64,000 nucleotides of DNA from Yoonia maritima. GTDB taxonomy: Bacteria > Pseudomonadota > Alphaproteobacteria > Rhodobacterales > Rhodobacteraceae. How positions within the stretch are numbered: position 1 is the stretch's first letter; the number at the start of each line of letters is the position of its first letter. Where the stretch lies: NCBI RefSeq assembly GCF_003003285.1, contig NZ_PVTP01000014.1:38418-102417 (forward strand), given 5' to 3'. This document shows positions 23,602 through 33,085 of this stretch, piece by piece. A program made the translations under genes and the position numbers. A model generated the notes under the pieces. The model did not search any database, had not been told where the DNA came from, and saw nothing but the letters and a program-made list of their open reading frames with translations.

Positions 23602-24159
23602 TTAAGGGATGATACGAGTGTATTTAGTACCTTCGAGCGTCGCGCCGAGGCGTAATCCTGTTTGTGCGAATACGACAGCAATCACGGGCGACAGTGACGT
23701 AGTTGTCTCTGCGCGCAGCATTTCGCTCTGTGCGCTGATTGCATATTCGATATCGGCACCAGCCGCCCAGCCCGGAGATTGACGGAAATCCATTAGTGCA
23801 TCTTGGGTCATGAAAAACAAAACATGGCTGTATTGCTGTGCACCAATTTGCAGACCAGCGCTGCCCGACGCGGATGAATAATAGTCGACTGTTGAATCGC
23901 CGATGCGTAGGGCGCCACGCCCAAAGGAACCGCCAAGACCAAGACCAACTTCGGTGATCAACGGCATCACGAGCATACCGCTGGCGCGGCCGGCAAGTTG
24001 CTGAGTGCCAGGAAACTGTGAATACATTGCGTTCAGTGTGCTATCGACCCGAGCATCAATTGTTGCTGGTCCGCTTCCGCCGATACCATTACTACATGCG
24101 CCCAATGTGGTTGTCGCCAAAGCGCCAAGCGCAAAGCTACGCCTTGTGTAAGTGCTCAT
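23602..24159 (-). CDS. SYLF/YSC84-domain lipoprotein
   Basis: A 185-residue protein. The N-terminus STYTRRSFALGALATTTLGAC has twin arginines, a hydrophobic core and a lipobox with Cys, so Tat export and lipidation are likely. The rest has the SYLF pattern: STLNAMYSQFPGTQQLAGRASGMLVMP, GLGLGGSFGRGAL, and VLFFMTQDALMDF. SYLF domains bind lipids. ATG at 24159 has AAGG eight bases upstream; ATG at 24180 has no such signal. Confidence 0.86.
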   Translation of the reverse strand: MSTYTRRSFALGALATTTLGACSNGIGGSGPATIDARVDSTLNAMYSQFPGTQQLAGRASGMLVMPLITEVGLGLGGSFGRGALRIGDSTVDYYSSASGSAGLQIGAQQYSHVLFFMTQDALMDFRQSPGWAAGADIEYAISAQSEMLRAETTTSLSPVIAVVFAQTGLRLGATLEGTKYTRIIP

Positions 24160-24363
24160 TTTTATCGCCTTATCTGCCATATCTGAAACGTTTATCGTCT
24201 CTTATTTCGGGAAGTATAAGTAAATTCTAAGAAGCTGTCACCTGTTGGTTTGTTTGCCGTACGCCAAGAGTGGCCCAACAGCTGATCGACACTATTGATA
24301 AATTGTAAAATGTGCTACCTTGTCGTCCTATGGTTGAATTTTGAAGTAGTGAGGGTGGTTTGT

Positions 24364-25609
24364 AGATACCGTTAGAGCCAGGAGGTATTCTTTTCGTCGG
24401 TTGGGATAGCGATAACGATGATATCGCGTTTATCGCAACCACCGATCTTTCCGCCGGAGAAGTTATCTATTTCACCGACGATGAGCGCGACGAGACCGGT
24501 TTCTTTGGTAGTGAACAGATGATCGAATGGACTGTCCCAGCCGGTGGCGTGCCTGCTGGAACGGTTGTGACAATCGATATGGATCCTGCCGCTGATACAT
24601 CAATTTCGATTCTGGAGGCGACGTCGATTATATTAAGGGCGGCTATGATATCGCTGGCCGCAATGAAATGTTTTGGGCGTTCCAAGGAACACGTGACGGA
24701 AACGCAATTACCCCAACAAACTATGTTGCGGTTATCGGGAACGAGGCTGACGGCAGTAATACGCAAACGCCAAACCTTACTGGGACCGGGCTTACGACAA
24801 GCAACGGGGCGGTCATTATTGATGGTGACGAAGATTATATGGAGTGGACCGCAGACGGTACGCTACCAATTCAACAAGAGGATTTGATTGCATCCATACT
24901 TGATCTGGATAATTGGACCACGGCCGATGGAACGGGGGTCCAAAACACCGGTGGTGGGTTTAATGTGGAAACCCAAAACATTGTTTGTTTCGCCCGTGGG
25001 ACAAAAATCTCTAGTTGTGAGGGCGCTATCGAGATCGAAAAACTTCGGGTTGGCCAGAAAATCGTGACGCTTGCAGCGGGAGCAGCAAAAATTCGCTGGA
25101 TTGGTGTGATTAAGCTCTCTCGCGCGGACCTAGCAGCGAATCCAAAGCTGCGACCGGTACGCATTCGTGCCGGCGCATTAGGCAAAGAATTACCCAAGCA
25201 AGACCTATTGGTGTCGCGCCAGCACCGGATACTTTTTTCGTCAAAAGTAGCAGAGCGCATGTTTGGCCTAAGGGATGTGCTTATCCCGGCGGTGCGGCTT
25301 ACAAACCTCCCAGATATATTTATTGACGAAACGATCGATAGCATAAGCTATTACCATATTTTATGTGATGATCATCAGGTTGTATTCGCTGAAGGTGCAC
25401 CTGCTGAGACCCTATTCTTGGGAAAAGAAGCAGCGCATTCACTTTCTATTGACGCACAGGAAGAGATCGAGACCCTGTTCCCCGGCCTCGTTGGTCAACA
25501 ATGCCCGACAAGCGCCGCGCAAATGATCGTCGATTTACCTCGGCAAAATCGCTTGATTGCACGACATATAAAGAACAACAAACCTTTGCTGGAAACCTAT
25601 CGTAACTAA
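24364..25609 (+). pseudogene. broken lamin-tail-like / Hint-domain protein gene (frameshift and no start)
   Basis: From about 24364 one frame reads EPGGILFVGWDSDNDDIAF and IYFTDDE, an LTD-like N-terminal domain. At 24615-24618 (CTGGAGGCGAC) the frame must shift: restoring one G gives GDVDYIKGGYDIAGRNE, which joins the downstream frame running to 25609. That frame holds GNEADGSNTQTPNLTGTGL and a Hint domain starting VCFARGTKISSCEGAIEIEKL with LLVSRQHRILF. The first frame also has no ATG, GTG or TTG; it begins just after TTG-TAG. So either two real lesions or sequencing errors. The Hint half alone could start at 24668. Confidence 0.75.
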
Positions 25610-25623
25610 CTGTCTATAGTGTG

Positions 25624-26622
25624 TTAGCGATTCAGAATTTTTGCGGCTGCTGGCGCGAAATAGGTTAGCACCCCATCGCAGCCAGCGCGTTTGAACGCCA
25701 AAAGGCTTTCCATCATGACTTGTTCGTCGTTCAACCAACCATTTTGCACGGCGGCTTGAAGCATCGCATATTCTCCACTGACTTGATAAGCAAAGGTAGG
25801 AACACCAAACGCATCTTTCACGCGACGACAAACATCGAGATATGGCATCCCGGGTTTCACCATGATCATATCGGCACCTTCGGAAAGGTCGCGTTCGACA
25901 AGGCGCAGTGCTTCGTCTGAATTTCCCGGGTCCATTTGATATGTGTTCTTGTCACCAGTCAGCGCGGATGACGCCCCAACCGCATCGCGAAACGGTCCGT
26001 AGAACGCAGATGCGTATTTTGCGGTGTAGCTAAGGATCGTAACGTTTTGATGCTTTTCTGTCTCAAGGGCGTGCCGGATCGCGGCGATGCGACCATCCAT
26101 CATGTCAGAGGGGCCCAAAATGTCAGCCCCGGCATCCGCCTGCGCCAGCGCCATTTTAACAAGCGCTTCGACGGTACGATCATTCACGATTTCGCCATTT
26201 TCGACAAATCCATCGTGCCCGTTAATATTGTACGGATCTAGCGCGATATCTGTCATAATCGCGATGTCGGGTGCTGCATCTTTAATCGCACGGATCGCTT
26301 GGTTCGTGAGGTTGTTAGGATCCCACGCCATGGCACAATCTTCGGTACGGGCCTCCATACCGGTGTAAGGGAAAAGACAAATAGCAGGGATGCCCAATGT
26401 TTGGGCTTCGATCGCTGCTTTGGCAACGCGATCCACCGTCTTGCGGGTTACGCCCGGCATTGATGCAACGGGCGTTTCGTCGTCCGTCCCATCCATTACA
26501 AAAACAGGCCAAATCAGATCATCCACGCTGAATGAATGCTGACGCGTAAGCGCCCGCAGGCTTGCAGATTGGCGGTTCCGACGCAGGCGCGTGGCTGGAA
26601 AAGGAGCAACAGTGGGTTTCAT
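25624..26622 (-). CDS. hemB: delta-aminolevulinic acid dehydratase (porphobilinogen synthase)
   Basis: Condenses two aminolevulinic acids to porphobilinogen in haem and chlorophyll synthesis. The Schiff-base lysines are Lys202 (SYTAKYAS) and Lys256 (MVKPGMPYLD). Where zinc enzymes have three cysteines, this one reads DIALDPYNINGHDG with no Cys, so it is the metal-independent or magnesium/potassium-dependent type known in Rhodobacter. The 332-residue length is normal. It stands alone, divergent from the membrane protein at 26743. Confidence 0.96.
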   Translation of the reverse strand: MKPTVAPFPATRLRRNRQSASLRALTRQHSFSVDDLIWPVFVMDGTDDETPVASMPGVTRKTVDRVAKAAIEAQTLGIPAICLFPYTGMEARTEDCAMAWDPNNLTNQAIRAIKDAAPDIAIMTDIALDPYNINGHDGFVENGEIVNDRTVEALVKMALAQADAGADILGPSDMMDGRIAAIRHALETEKHQNVTILSYTAKYASAFYGPFRDAVGASSALTGDKNTYQMDPGNSDEALRLVERDLSEGADMIMVKPGMPYLDVCRRVKDAFGVPTFAYQVSGEYAMLQAAVQNGWLNDEQVMMESLLAFKRAGCDGVLTYFAPAAAKILNR

Positions 26623-26742
26623 GACATTATCTTTCGCAATTGACGCCTTGGTCGCACGGATTTTTACCTATCACAAGTATGGGCATCTTTCGTTTGTAAC
26701 GCTAACGTCGCGCAAAACCATTTAGTTCAACGGGATACGACT

Positions 26743-27267
26743 TTGGATTGGAACAGCCTCTTTTCGCGTGTGCTTGATGTGCACACATTTTCCAACCTTT
26801 GGTACTGGATTATGGTTTGCATGTGTTGGATGATTGCAAGTCATTGGATCATAGGTGTGCCGTTTGATATGATTTTGCGCGCGCGACGCTTTGGCGCGCA
26901 GGCCGGAAGTGATTTAGAAACATTGGTCGATATCAACGTGCGACGCATTCAGGCGCTGACGCAAGAAAGTGGCGGTTTAGTGATTGGTTTACTTGCGTTT
27001 ATTCTGACTTCTGTCGTCGTTTCCGCACTGTATTACCGAATGGAAGTCGCCCAAGGTGTCATGCTTTTGATACTTCCAATCACCTGTGTTGGAGGCATAA
27101 ATGTTGTTGCTTCTCAGAGATTATTACGAAATCCGCTGCACGGGGCCGATCTTTCTAAATACCTGATACGGCTCCGACTGTTGATTCAGGTCATCGCGAT
27201 GGTATCTGTATTTATTTCGGCGGCCTACGGGATGCTTTTTCGTCTTATGCAGCCGTTTGGGTACTGA
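26743..27267 (+). CDS. multi-pass membrane protein upstream of mfd
   Basis: A 174-residue protein with about four hydrophobic segments: LWYWIMVCMCWMIASHWIIG, GLVIGLLAFILTSVVVSALY, GVMLLILPITCVGGINVV and LLIQVIAMVSVFISAAYGML. The start is TTG at 26743, as no ATG is close. In Rhodobacteraceae a protein of this kind beside mfd is often labelled component of SufBCD complex; I recall that name but cannot check it, and the sequence itself shows no Fe-S motif. It is 39 bases upstream of mfd and probably cotranscribed. Confidence 0.75.
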   Translation: MDWNSLFSRVLDVHTFSNLWYWIMVCMCWMIASHWIIGVPFDMILRARRFGAQAGSDLETLVDINVRRIQALTQESGGLVIGLLAFILTSVVVSALYYRMEVAQGVMLLILPITCVGGINVVASQRLLRNPLHGADLSKYLIRLRLLIQVIAMVSVFISAAYGMLFRLMQPFGY

Positions 27268-27306
27268 ACGGTTGACACCAAAGCCCGGCGGAGTAGTTCA
27301 TCCTGC

Positions 27307-30300
27307 ATGTCCGATCTAAAACACATCACCGTAAGCGGTGCACCCGAAGGCTATGATGCGCAGCTTATTCTGGCTGAACTATCTAAAGGCCAGCCAGTTC
27401 TTCACGTTGCATCTGATGATAAGCGCCTTGCAGCGATGCAGGCAGCGCTTTCGTTTTTTGCACCAGATGTTCCTGTGTTCGTTTTCCCCGCTTGGGACTG
27501 CCTACCGTATGACAGGATTTCCCCGAACGCGGATGTTTCTGCCGCACGCATGGCAACTCTTGCTGGGCTTGTGCATGGAATGCCAGAAAAGTTTATACTG
27601 CTGACTTCGCTTGCGGCTGCAACCCAACGCGTACCTGCCCGCAGTATCCTGCGTGAGGCGGCTTTTAAGGCCACAGTTGGTAATCGGATTGATGAATCTG
27701 CGCTACGTAACTTCTTGGTTCGTATGGGGTTTACTCAAAGTCCCACAGTGATGGAGCCGGGGGATTATGCCGTGCGGGGTGGCATAATCGATATCTTCCC
27801 ACCGGGGCAATCCGGACCTGTCCGGCTGGATCTTTTTGGTGATGTTTTAGATGGCGCGCGGCGTTTCGATCCAGCCACTCAAAGGACCACTGAAAAACTA
27901 ACCGAAGTCGAACTCGCGCCCGTATCCGAGGTCATTTTAGACGATCCAGCAATTACACGGTTCCGGCAAAACTACCGCATTGAATTTGGCGCGGCGGGCA
28001 CCGATGATCCGCTTTACGAAGCCGTCAGTGCCGGGCGCAAACATGCTGGGATCGAACACTGGCTCGGCTTTTTTCAAGAAGAGCTTGAAACGTTGTTCGA
28101 CTATCTGCCGCGCGCGACAGTTACCTTGGATGATCAAATGGGGCCAATGCGGTTGGCGCGTTGGGAAAGCATCGAAGACCAATATGGCACGCGTATGCAC
28201 GCGCTGACTCAAAAAGGTCGGATGGATAGCGTCTATAAACCGGCTCCGCCTGCATTGTTGTATATGGATGACAACGCGTGGGATGCGGCGATTTCCGACA
28301 GACGGGTGATGCAGTTTTCGCCTTTGAAGCAGGCAACAGGTATGGGCGTTATTGATGCTGGCGGGCGTATCGGGCGCAATTTTTCACCTGAACGCCAACA
28401 AGAACAAATAAGCCTTTTCAGATCATTAGTAGACCATGTGAAAGTTAAACTTAATGACGGACCTGTTGTCATTGCGTCCTATTCCGAGGGCGCACGAGAG
28501 CGACTTGAAGGGCTGATCGAAGACGAAGGCATTTCTGAAACTATCCCGATTAAAGATTTCAGTCGGGTTGGGAAGTCTGGGGTGCATCTTGCTGTTTGGC
28601 CACTTGATCATGGTTTTGAAGCGCCTGGACTAACTGTCATTTCAGAGCAAGACGTTCTGGGTGATAGGCTAATTCGTCAAAGCAAACGTAAACGTCGCGC
28701 CGAGAATTTCTTAAGCGAGGCGAACAGCCTGAACCCCGGCGATCTTGTGGTTCATGTCGATCACGGCGTCGGTCGGTTTAAAGGAATGGAGGTCGTGACC
28801 GCATTGGGTGCGGCACATGAATGCCTGCTGCTGGAATATGCTGAGGATTCCAAGCTCTATCTGCCGGTGGAAAACATCGAACTCTTGTCTAAATACGGCC
28901 ATGATACTGGGCTTTTGGATAAACTTGGGGGCGGTGCATGGCAGGCAAAGAAAGCCAAGCTCAAAGAGCGCATCCGGCAAATCGCTGAACGGCTTATTCG
29001 AGTCGCAGCCGAGCGCGAATTGCGCACGGCACCCGCGATGGACCCGCCTGACGGCCTGTGGGATCAATTCCTAGCGCGGTTTCCGTACGTTGAAACCGAT
29101 GACCAGTTGGCTGCGATAGCTGATGTGTTGGATGACTTGGCCGCTGGCAAACCTATGGATCGCCTCATTTGTGGTGATGTCGGTTTCGGCAAGACCGAAG
29201 TTGCCATTCGCGCAGCATTTGTCGCCGCGCTTTCCGGTATTCAAGTGGCAATTATTGCACCAACAACACTGTTGGCACGTCAGCATTATCAGAACTTTGC
29301 AGAACGGTTCCGGGGATTTCCCGTGAATGTCCGACCGCTGTCGCGTTTCGTGTCAGCCAAGGATGCAGCATTGACGCGTGACGGGATTACGAAAGGAACC
29401 GTTGATATTGTTGTTGGCACGCATGCATTGCTGGCAAAGGGTGTGCGATTTAAGAACCTTGGATTGTTAGTCATTGATGAAGAACAGAAATTTGGTGTTC
29501 AGCACAAAGAGCGCCTAAAACAACTGCGGACCGATGTGCATGTATTAACGCTGACCGCTACACCTATTCCACGGACCTTGCAGCTCTCGTTGTCTGGTGT
29601 GCGCGACCTGTCAATTATTGGCACACCGCCCATTGATCGGCTTGCTATACGAACCTACGTGAGCGAATTCGATACGGTCACGGTGCGCGAGGCATTGTTG
29701 CGCGAGCACTACCGCGGCGGACAGTCGTTTATTGTTGTTCCACGTATCGCCGATATGCCCGAAATGGAGGAATTCCTGAAAACGGAGATGCCTGAAGTGT
29801 CCTATATCACAGCGACAGGCCAGATGGCCGCCGGTGAATTGGACGATAGGATGAACGCGTTTTATGATGGGAAATACGATGTCTTGTTGGCGACAACAAT
29901 TGTTGAATCCGGCCTTGATATTCCGACTGCAAATACGATGATTGTTTGGCGTTCTGACATGTTTGGCCTGTCACAGCTCTATCAAATTCGTGGACGTGTT
30001 GGCAGGTCTAAGACCCGTGCTTATGCTTATTTAACAACCAAACCGCGTCAAAAGCTGACCGATACTGCACAAAAGCGTTTGCGTGTATTGGGATCCATCG
30101 ACAGCCTTGGGGCTGGCTTTACGCTCGCGAGCCAAGATTTAGATATTCGCGGGGCAGGGAACCTGCTTGGTGAAGAGCAATCAGGGCAGATGCGCGAAGT
30201 TGGTTATGAGCTGTACCAGCAGATGCTCGAAGATCAGATTGCCGCGATTAAATCTGGTGACGCCGAGGGCATCATCGATGACGGTCAATGGGCGCCGCAG

Positions 30301-30756
30301 ATCAACCTTGGTGTGCCTGTGCTGATCCCAGAGGACTATGTGCCTGATCTTGATGTTCGGCTTGGCCTGTATCGCCGCCTGTCGGAGTTAACGACCAAGG
30401 TCGAGTTGGAAGGCTTTGCGGCAGAGTTGATTGATCGGTTTGGTAAGCTTCCGCGTGAGGTGAACACATTGATGTTGGTCGTACGTATCAAAGCCATGTG
30501 TAAACGTGCGGGTATTTCAAAACTGGATGCAGGGCCAAAAGGCGCGACGATTCAGTTTCACAATGATAAATTCGCGTCTCCGCAGGGATTGGTTGAGTTT
30601 GTGCATGCACAAGAAGGTCAAGCCAAGGTCAAGGATAACAAGATCGTCGTGCTACGTGACTGGGCTAAGGAGCGCGATAAAATCCAAGGTGCGTTTAATA
30701 TCGCACGTGAATTGGCGCAAAAGCTTGCCGACGAGAAAAAGAAAAAGGCCGGGTAA
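27307..30756 (+). CDS. mfd: transcription-repair coupling factor
   Basis: Removes RNA polymerase stalled at DNA damage and recruits UvrAB. The 1,149-residue protein has UvrB-homologous N-terminal modules (VFPAWDCLPYDRISPNADV), the RNA polymerase-interaction domain (NPGDLVVHVDHGVGRFKGM), helicase motifs Walker A GDVGFGKTEVAIRAAF, DEEQKFGVQHKERLK, LTATPIPRTLQLS and QIRGRVGRS, and the C-terminal TRCF domain. Full length, no lesion. ATG at 27307 is used. It is the last host gene before the accessory patch at 30.8 kb. Confidence 0.97.
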   Translation: MSDLKHITVSGAPEGYDAQLILAELSKGQPVLHVASDDKRLAAMQAALSFFAPDVPVFVFPAWDCLPYDRISPNADVSAARMATLAGLVHGMPEKFILLTSLAAATQRVPARSILREAAFKATVGNRIDESALRNFLVRMGFTQSPTVMEPGDYAVRGGIIDIFPPGQSGPVRLDLFGDVLDGARRFDPATQRTTEKLTEVELAPVSEVILDDPAITRFRQNYRIEFGAAGTDDPLYEAVSAGRKHAGIEHWLGFFQEELETLFDYLPRATVTLDDQMGPMRLARWESIEDQYGTRMHALTQKGRMDSVYKPAPPALLYMDDNAWDAAISDRRVMQFSPLKQATGMGVIDAGGRIGRNFSPERQQEQISLFRSLVDHVKVKLNDGPVVIASYSEGARERLEGLIEDEGISETIPIKDFSRVGKSGVHLAVWPLDHGFEAPGLTVISEQDVLGDRLIRQSKRKRRAENFLSEANSLNPGDLVVHVDHGVGRFKGMEVVTALGAAHECLLLEYAEDSKLYLPVENIELLSKYGHDTGLLDKLGGGAWQAKKAKLKERIRQIAERLIRVAAERELRTAPAMDPPDGLWDQFLARFPYVETDDQLAAIADVLDDLAAGKPMDRLICGDVGFGKTEVAIRAAFVAALSGIQVAIIAPTTLLARQHYQNFAERFRGFPVNVRPLSRFVSAKDAALTRDGITKGTVDIVVGTHALLAKGVRFKNLGLLVIDEEQKFGVQHKERLKQLRTDVHVLTLTATPIPRTLQLSLSGVRDLSIIGTPPIDRLAIRTYVSEFDTVTVREALLREHYRGGQSFIVVPRIADMPEMEEFLKTEMPEVSYITATGQMAAGELDDRMNAFYDGKYDVLLATTIVESGLDIPTANTMIVWRSDMFGLSQLYQIRGRVGRSKTRAYAYLTTKPRQKLTDTAQKRLRVLGSIDSLGAGFTLASQDLDIRGAGNLLGEEQSGQMREVGYELYQQMLEDQIAAIKSGDAEGIIDDGQWAPQINLGVPVLIPEDYVPDLDVRLGLYRRLSELTTKVELEGFAAELIDRFGKLPREVNTLMLVVRIKAMCKRAGISKLDAGPKGATIQFHNDKFASPQGLVEFVHAQEGQAKVKDNKIVVLRDWAKERDKIQGAFNIARELAQKLADEKKKKAG

Positions 30757-30866
30757 ACCCCAGCCCTTTGCAGTAAATGATGCAAATTAAAATTTCGGTT
30801 GGCCAGTTTCTGGCCAATCTACTCCCACAATAATAAGAAAAAACCGGAACAATCGGGAGAAAATCA

Positions 30867-31823
30867 GTGGGAAGCCTCTCGAAAAATTCTTCGGGTGAGC
30901 CTCGCCGAAGATTGCCTTTGCCATCCTTCGGCATCGACATCAACTTCTGCAGGAATCCTCAGTGCAGTCTCTTCAGAGAGCCGCCGGATCCTTATGATAA
31001 CCGAGGGAAAAACGGCACCAAAGTCAAACCAAACTTTCCACGCGGCAAGGTCAGCGGCTCAGGCGACGAAAAGACATACATCTGCGGGGCATGCGGAAAA
31101 TCCTCAATCCTGAAAAGCAATAGGGCCATAGTCGAAGAATATCGCCGCCTGCGGGCGAAGTTTCGCCCCGAGCCCCCGCGGGATGCATGCACAAATGGCG
31201 AATGCACGAACCGTGGCAAGTCAACAGCAGAACATCCAAAGCTCTATCGCAAGTCTGGCGGATATCATCGTGGTGCGTTTCGACAAGAATAAGTCAAACG
31301 ACCAGCGAAACAGCCTCGTCGCGGAAGGTAAGACGGCCCTGGAGTTGGCATCAGGCATCAAGTCCAGCACCTGGGCGGCAATGACGGCCTCAGAAGCGGA
31401 AGAACAAACCGATCTGGTGATTTAGGGGCTGTTGGGGGCCTATCCGGTGGGAATGCCTTTTGAGTGGCCATTCCCACCAAATCCGAACCAGGAAGAGAGA
31501 TCCGGATCCTCACAGACCGTCCGAGCATGCCAAATGACCGCCGCGCTCGCCTGATGCGCCTGGCGACGCTCCGAAGTGTCGACTCATATTTCCATAAAGT
31601 GAGATCCAACCTTCGCTTTGCCGCACGACCCGGACACACGCCAAGTGGCAACGGCCAGACTTGGGATCGCCATTACCTGTATAATCCCGAGACAATGGCA
31701 AAGATCGTTGAGATCTACCGCTTCAAGTACAACTGGATCGGAAGCAGCTCAACGAAAACAACCCCAGCAATGAAGCTGGGGTTGGCGAAGGGTAAGATCT
31801 ACCCGAAGGGTTTGCTTGGGTAG
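30867..31823 (+). pseudogene. decayed zinc-ribbon transposase
   Basis: Three open pieces in different frames read like one transposase. Piece one (30867-31292) has CRNPQC, then YICGACGKSSILKSNRAIVEEYRRL and CTNGECTNRG, the paired zinc-ribbon front seen in insertion-element proteins. The middle (to about 31425) has no clear similarity. Piece three (31464-31823) reads TLRSVDSYFHKVRSNLRFAARPG and YNPETMAKIVEIYRFKYNW then TPAMKLGLAKGKIY, like the end of a DDE transposase. No single frame spans them, so I call it a remnant. The family name is uncertain and no terminal repeats were found. Confidence 0.6.
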
Positions 31824-31831
31824 ATCTTACC
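31760..31831. repeat. two adjacent perfect inverted repeats
   Basis: AACCCCAGC-N6-GCTGGGGTT at 31760-31783, then GGTAAGATCTACCC-N13-GGGTAGATCTTACC at 31791-31831. They overlap the end of the transposase remnant and precede the 3' end of the convergent gene at 31842. They could form a terminator or protein-binding site. Confidence 0.6.
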
Positions 31832-31841
31832 AACACTATGC

Positions 31842-32729
31842 CTAAACCACCAAGGTTTCTTGGGTGGAGCTTGCCCAAGGCCACTTTTTGAAGTCAGATA
31901 TCCATTTCTTTTGCTTCAGGCATTCCGGCAGCCACTCCACGAGTGTCGGAACTGACACAACCCGGTATTCCCGCAAAATTTCAAGGCCGCGATTGCGAGC
32001 TACATCAGCGGGTTGGCGAAATGTCATTTCATCAAAAAACCACTGCTGATCCGTGAAATGCACTGCGCGATTAGGATCGTCCTGGGTAGGCGCGCAGTCC
32101 TCTTTGATCTTCCAAAGCGGGCAGTAGTCTCTCGAAAACAAGACCTTCGATCCATCCTTCTCCGTCCAAACACCATACGGCATCCAGAAACGCATGGGGA
32201 TGAAGAAATTCCCTTTGCGATGCTGAGCAAGCTCAAAACCTACACAGGTAGCAATCCCATGATCAGTCATTGCCTCGCTGAGGCTGTTCCGATCTCCTCC
32301 CCGTGAGATGAGCAATGCTCGCCTGGCTGGGCGTCCCTCTTCCTTGATTCTGCAGGGCGACCCAAGAGCTTGTCGGTTTGTCGCGGGAAACTCCTTTGAA
32401 AATAGATCAGCCCGGACATTGAGCGCTTCTTCGGGATCCGCTTTTGGGCCAAAAAAGCGCGCCCTCTGCAATGCATTGAGTATCGGGCCGACCTTGCCTT
32501 CCGTGGCTTTCTCCAGGGAAGTAATGATTTCGACCTGTGTCGCGGTTGGAGCTGCAATTGGGGCATTCGCACGCCGCGCCTGAAGGGCTTGCGCATGATG
32601 CAGATCACGATGTCCTGTAGCCTTCGCAAGGATGGTTTGGCAGGCGTTAAGCGAGCCAGTCCCGGGCAATTTGGACAAGTTTTGTGCGGCGCGTTTGAAC
32701 GCCTGCTGGTCAGAAACGAATGAGTTCAT
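31842..32729 (-). CDS. unknown protein in accessory patch
   Basis: A 295-residue protein from ATG 32729, which has GAAGGAT at good spacing; an ATG at 32747 is an alternative. The N-terminus LNACQTILAKATGHRDLHHAQAL resembles a short helical motif (CQ..LA...G..dlhha) seen at the front of several plasmid- or island-borne proteins. The central part is basic and proline-rich, and the C-terminal half is rich in Trp and Phe (FFIPMRFWMPYGVW, QQWFFDEMTF). No enzyme motif, signal or membrane segment. It is convergent with the transposase remnant, so probably acquired. Confidence 0.65.
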   Translation of the reverse strand: MNSFVSDQQAFKRAAQNLSKLPGTGSLNACQTILAKATGHRDLHHAQALQARRANAPIAAPTATQVEIITSLEKATEGKVGPILNALQRARFFGPKADPEEALNVRADLFSKEFPATNRQALGSPCRIKEEGRPARRALLISRGGDRNSLSEAMTDHGIATCVGFELAQHRKGNFFIPMRFWMPYGVWTEKDGSKVLFSRDYCPLWKIKEDCAPTQDDPNRAVHFTDQQWFFDEMTFRQPADVARNRGLEILREYRVVSVPTLVEWLPECLKQKKWISDFKKWPWASSTQETLVV

Positions 32730-33085
32730 GTGTTGATCCTTCAACATATGCCGTATGGGGTGCCCACTAAGCCGACGGCAGTGCGTCGAAGAAAATTAGG
32801 TTCAGCAAGGTTGCTTACTTAAAGAGTGCGCGCGGACGCTTTTCCACTGTGGGCGGAACGGATCACTTGAGCCGTGATCATCATATGGGAACGCACACCA
32901 AAAATGCCAAGGGAAAATTATGCATTTGTGGTTTTTCTTGCTCCACCCTCCACGAAGGGAGGATGGAGCGATAGCAATAGTGAAAAGCCCATCTGCAACA
33001 GATTTCAAATTGCATCATTTATTGCAAATGGCTGGGGTAAACCCGGCCTTTGTTTTGAGTATTTGGTACAAAGCGAGGACGGTGG
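32730..33085. other. intergenic region, nothing recognised
   Basis: About 350 bases between the unknown gene and the MFS gene. Only short unrelated open frames are present. It includes a CCTCCACGAAGGGAGG dyad near 32947-32962. I see no RNA gene or repeat that I can support. Confidence 0.5.

Noticed and set aside
24519..24887. Separate 122-residue gene
   Set aside because: Its first part is the LTD front of the broken Hint gene and the rest is the out-of-frame shadow of the following frame.
30757..33085. CRISPR array or defence cassette in the accessory patch
   Set aside because: No regular direct repeats with spacers, and no nuclease or known defence protein motif.
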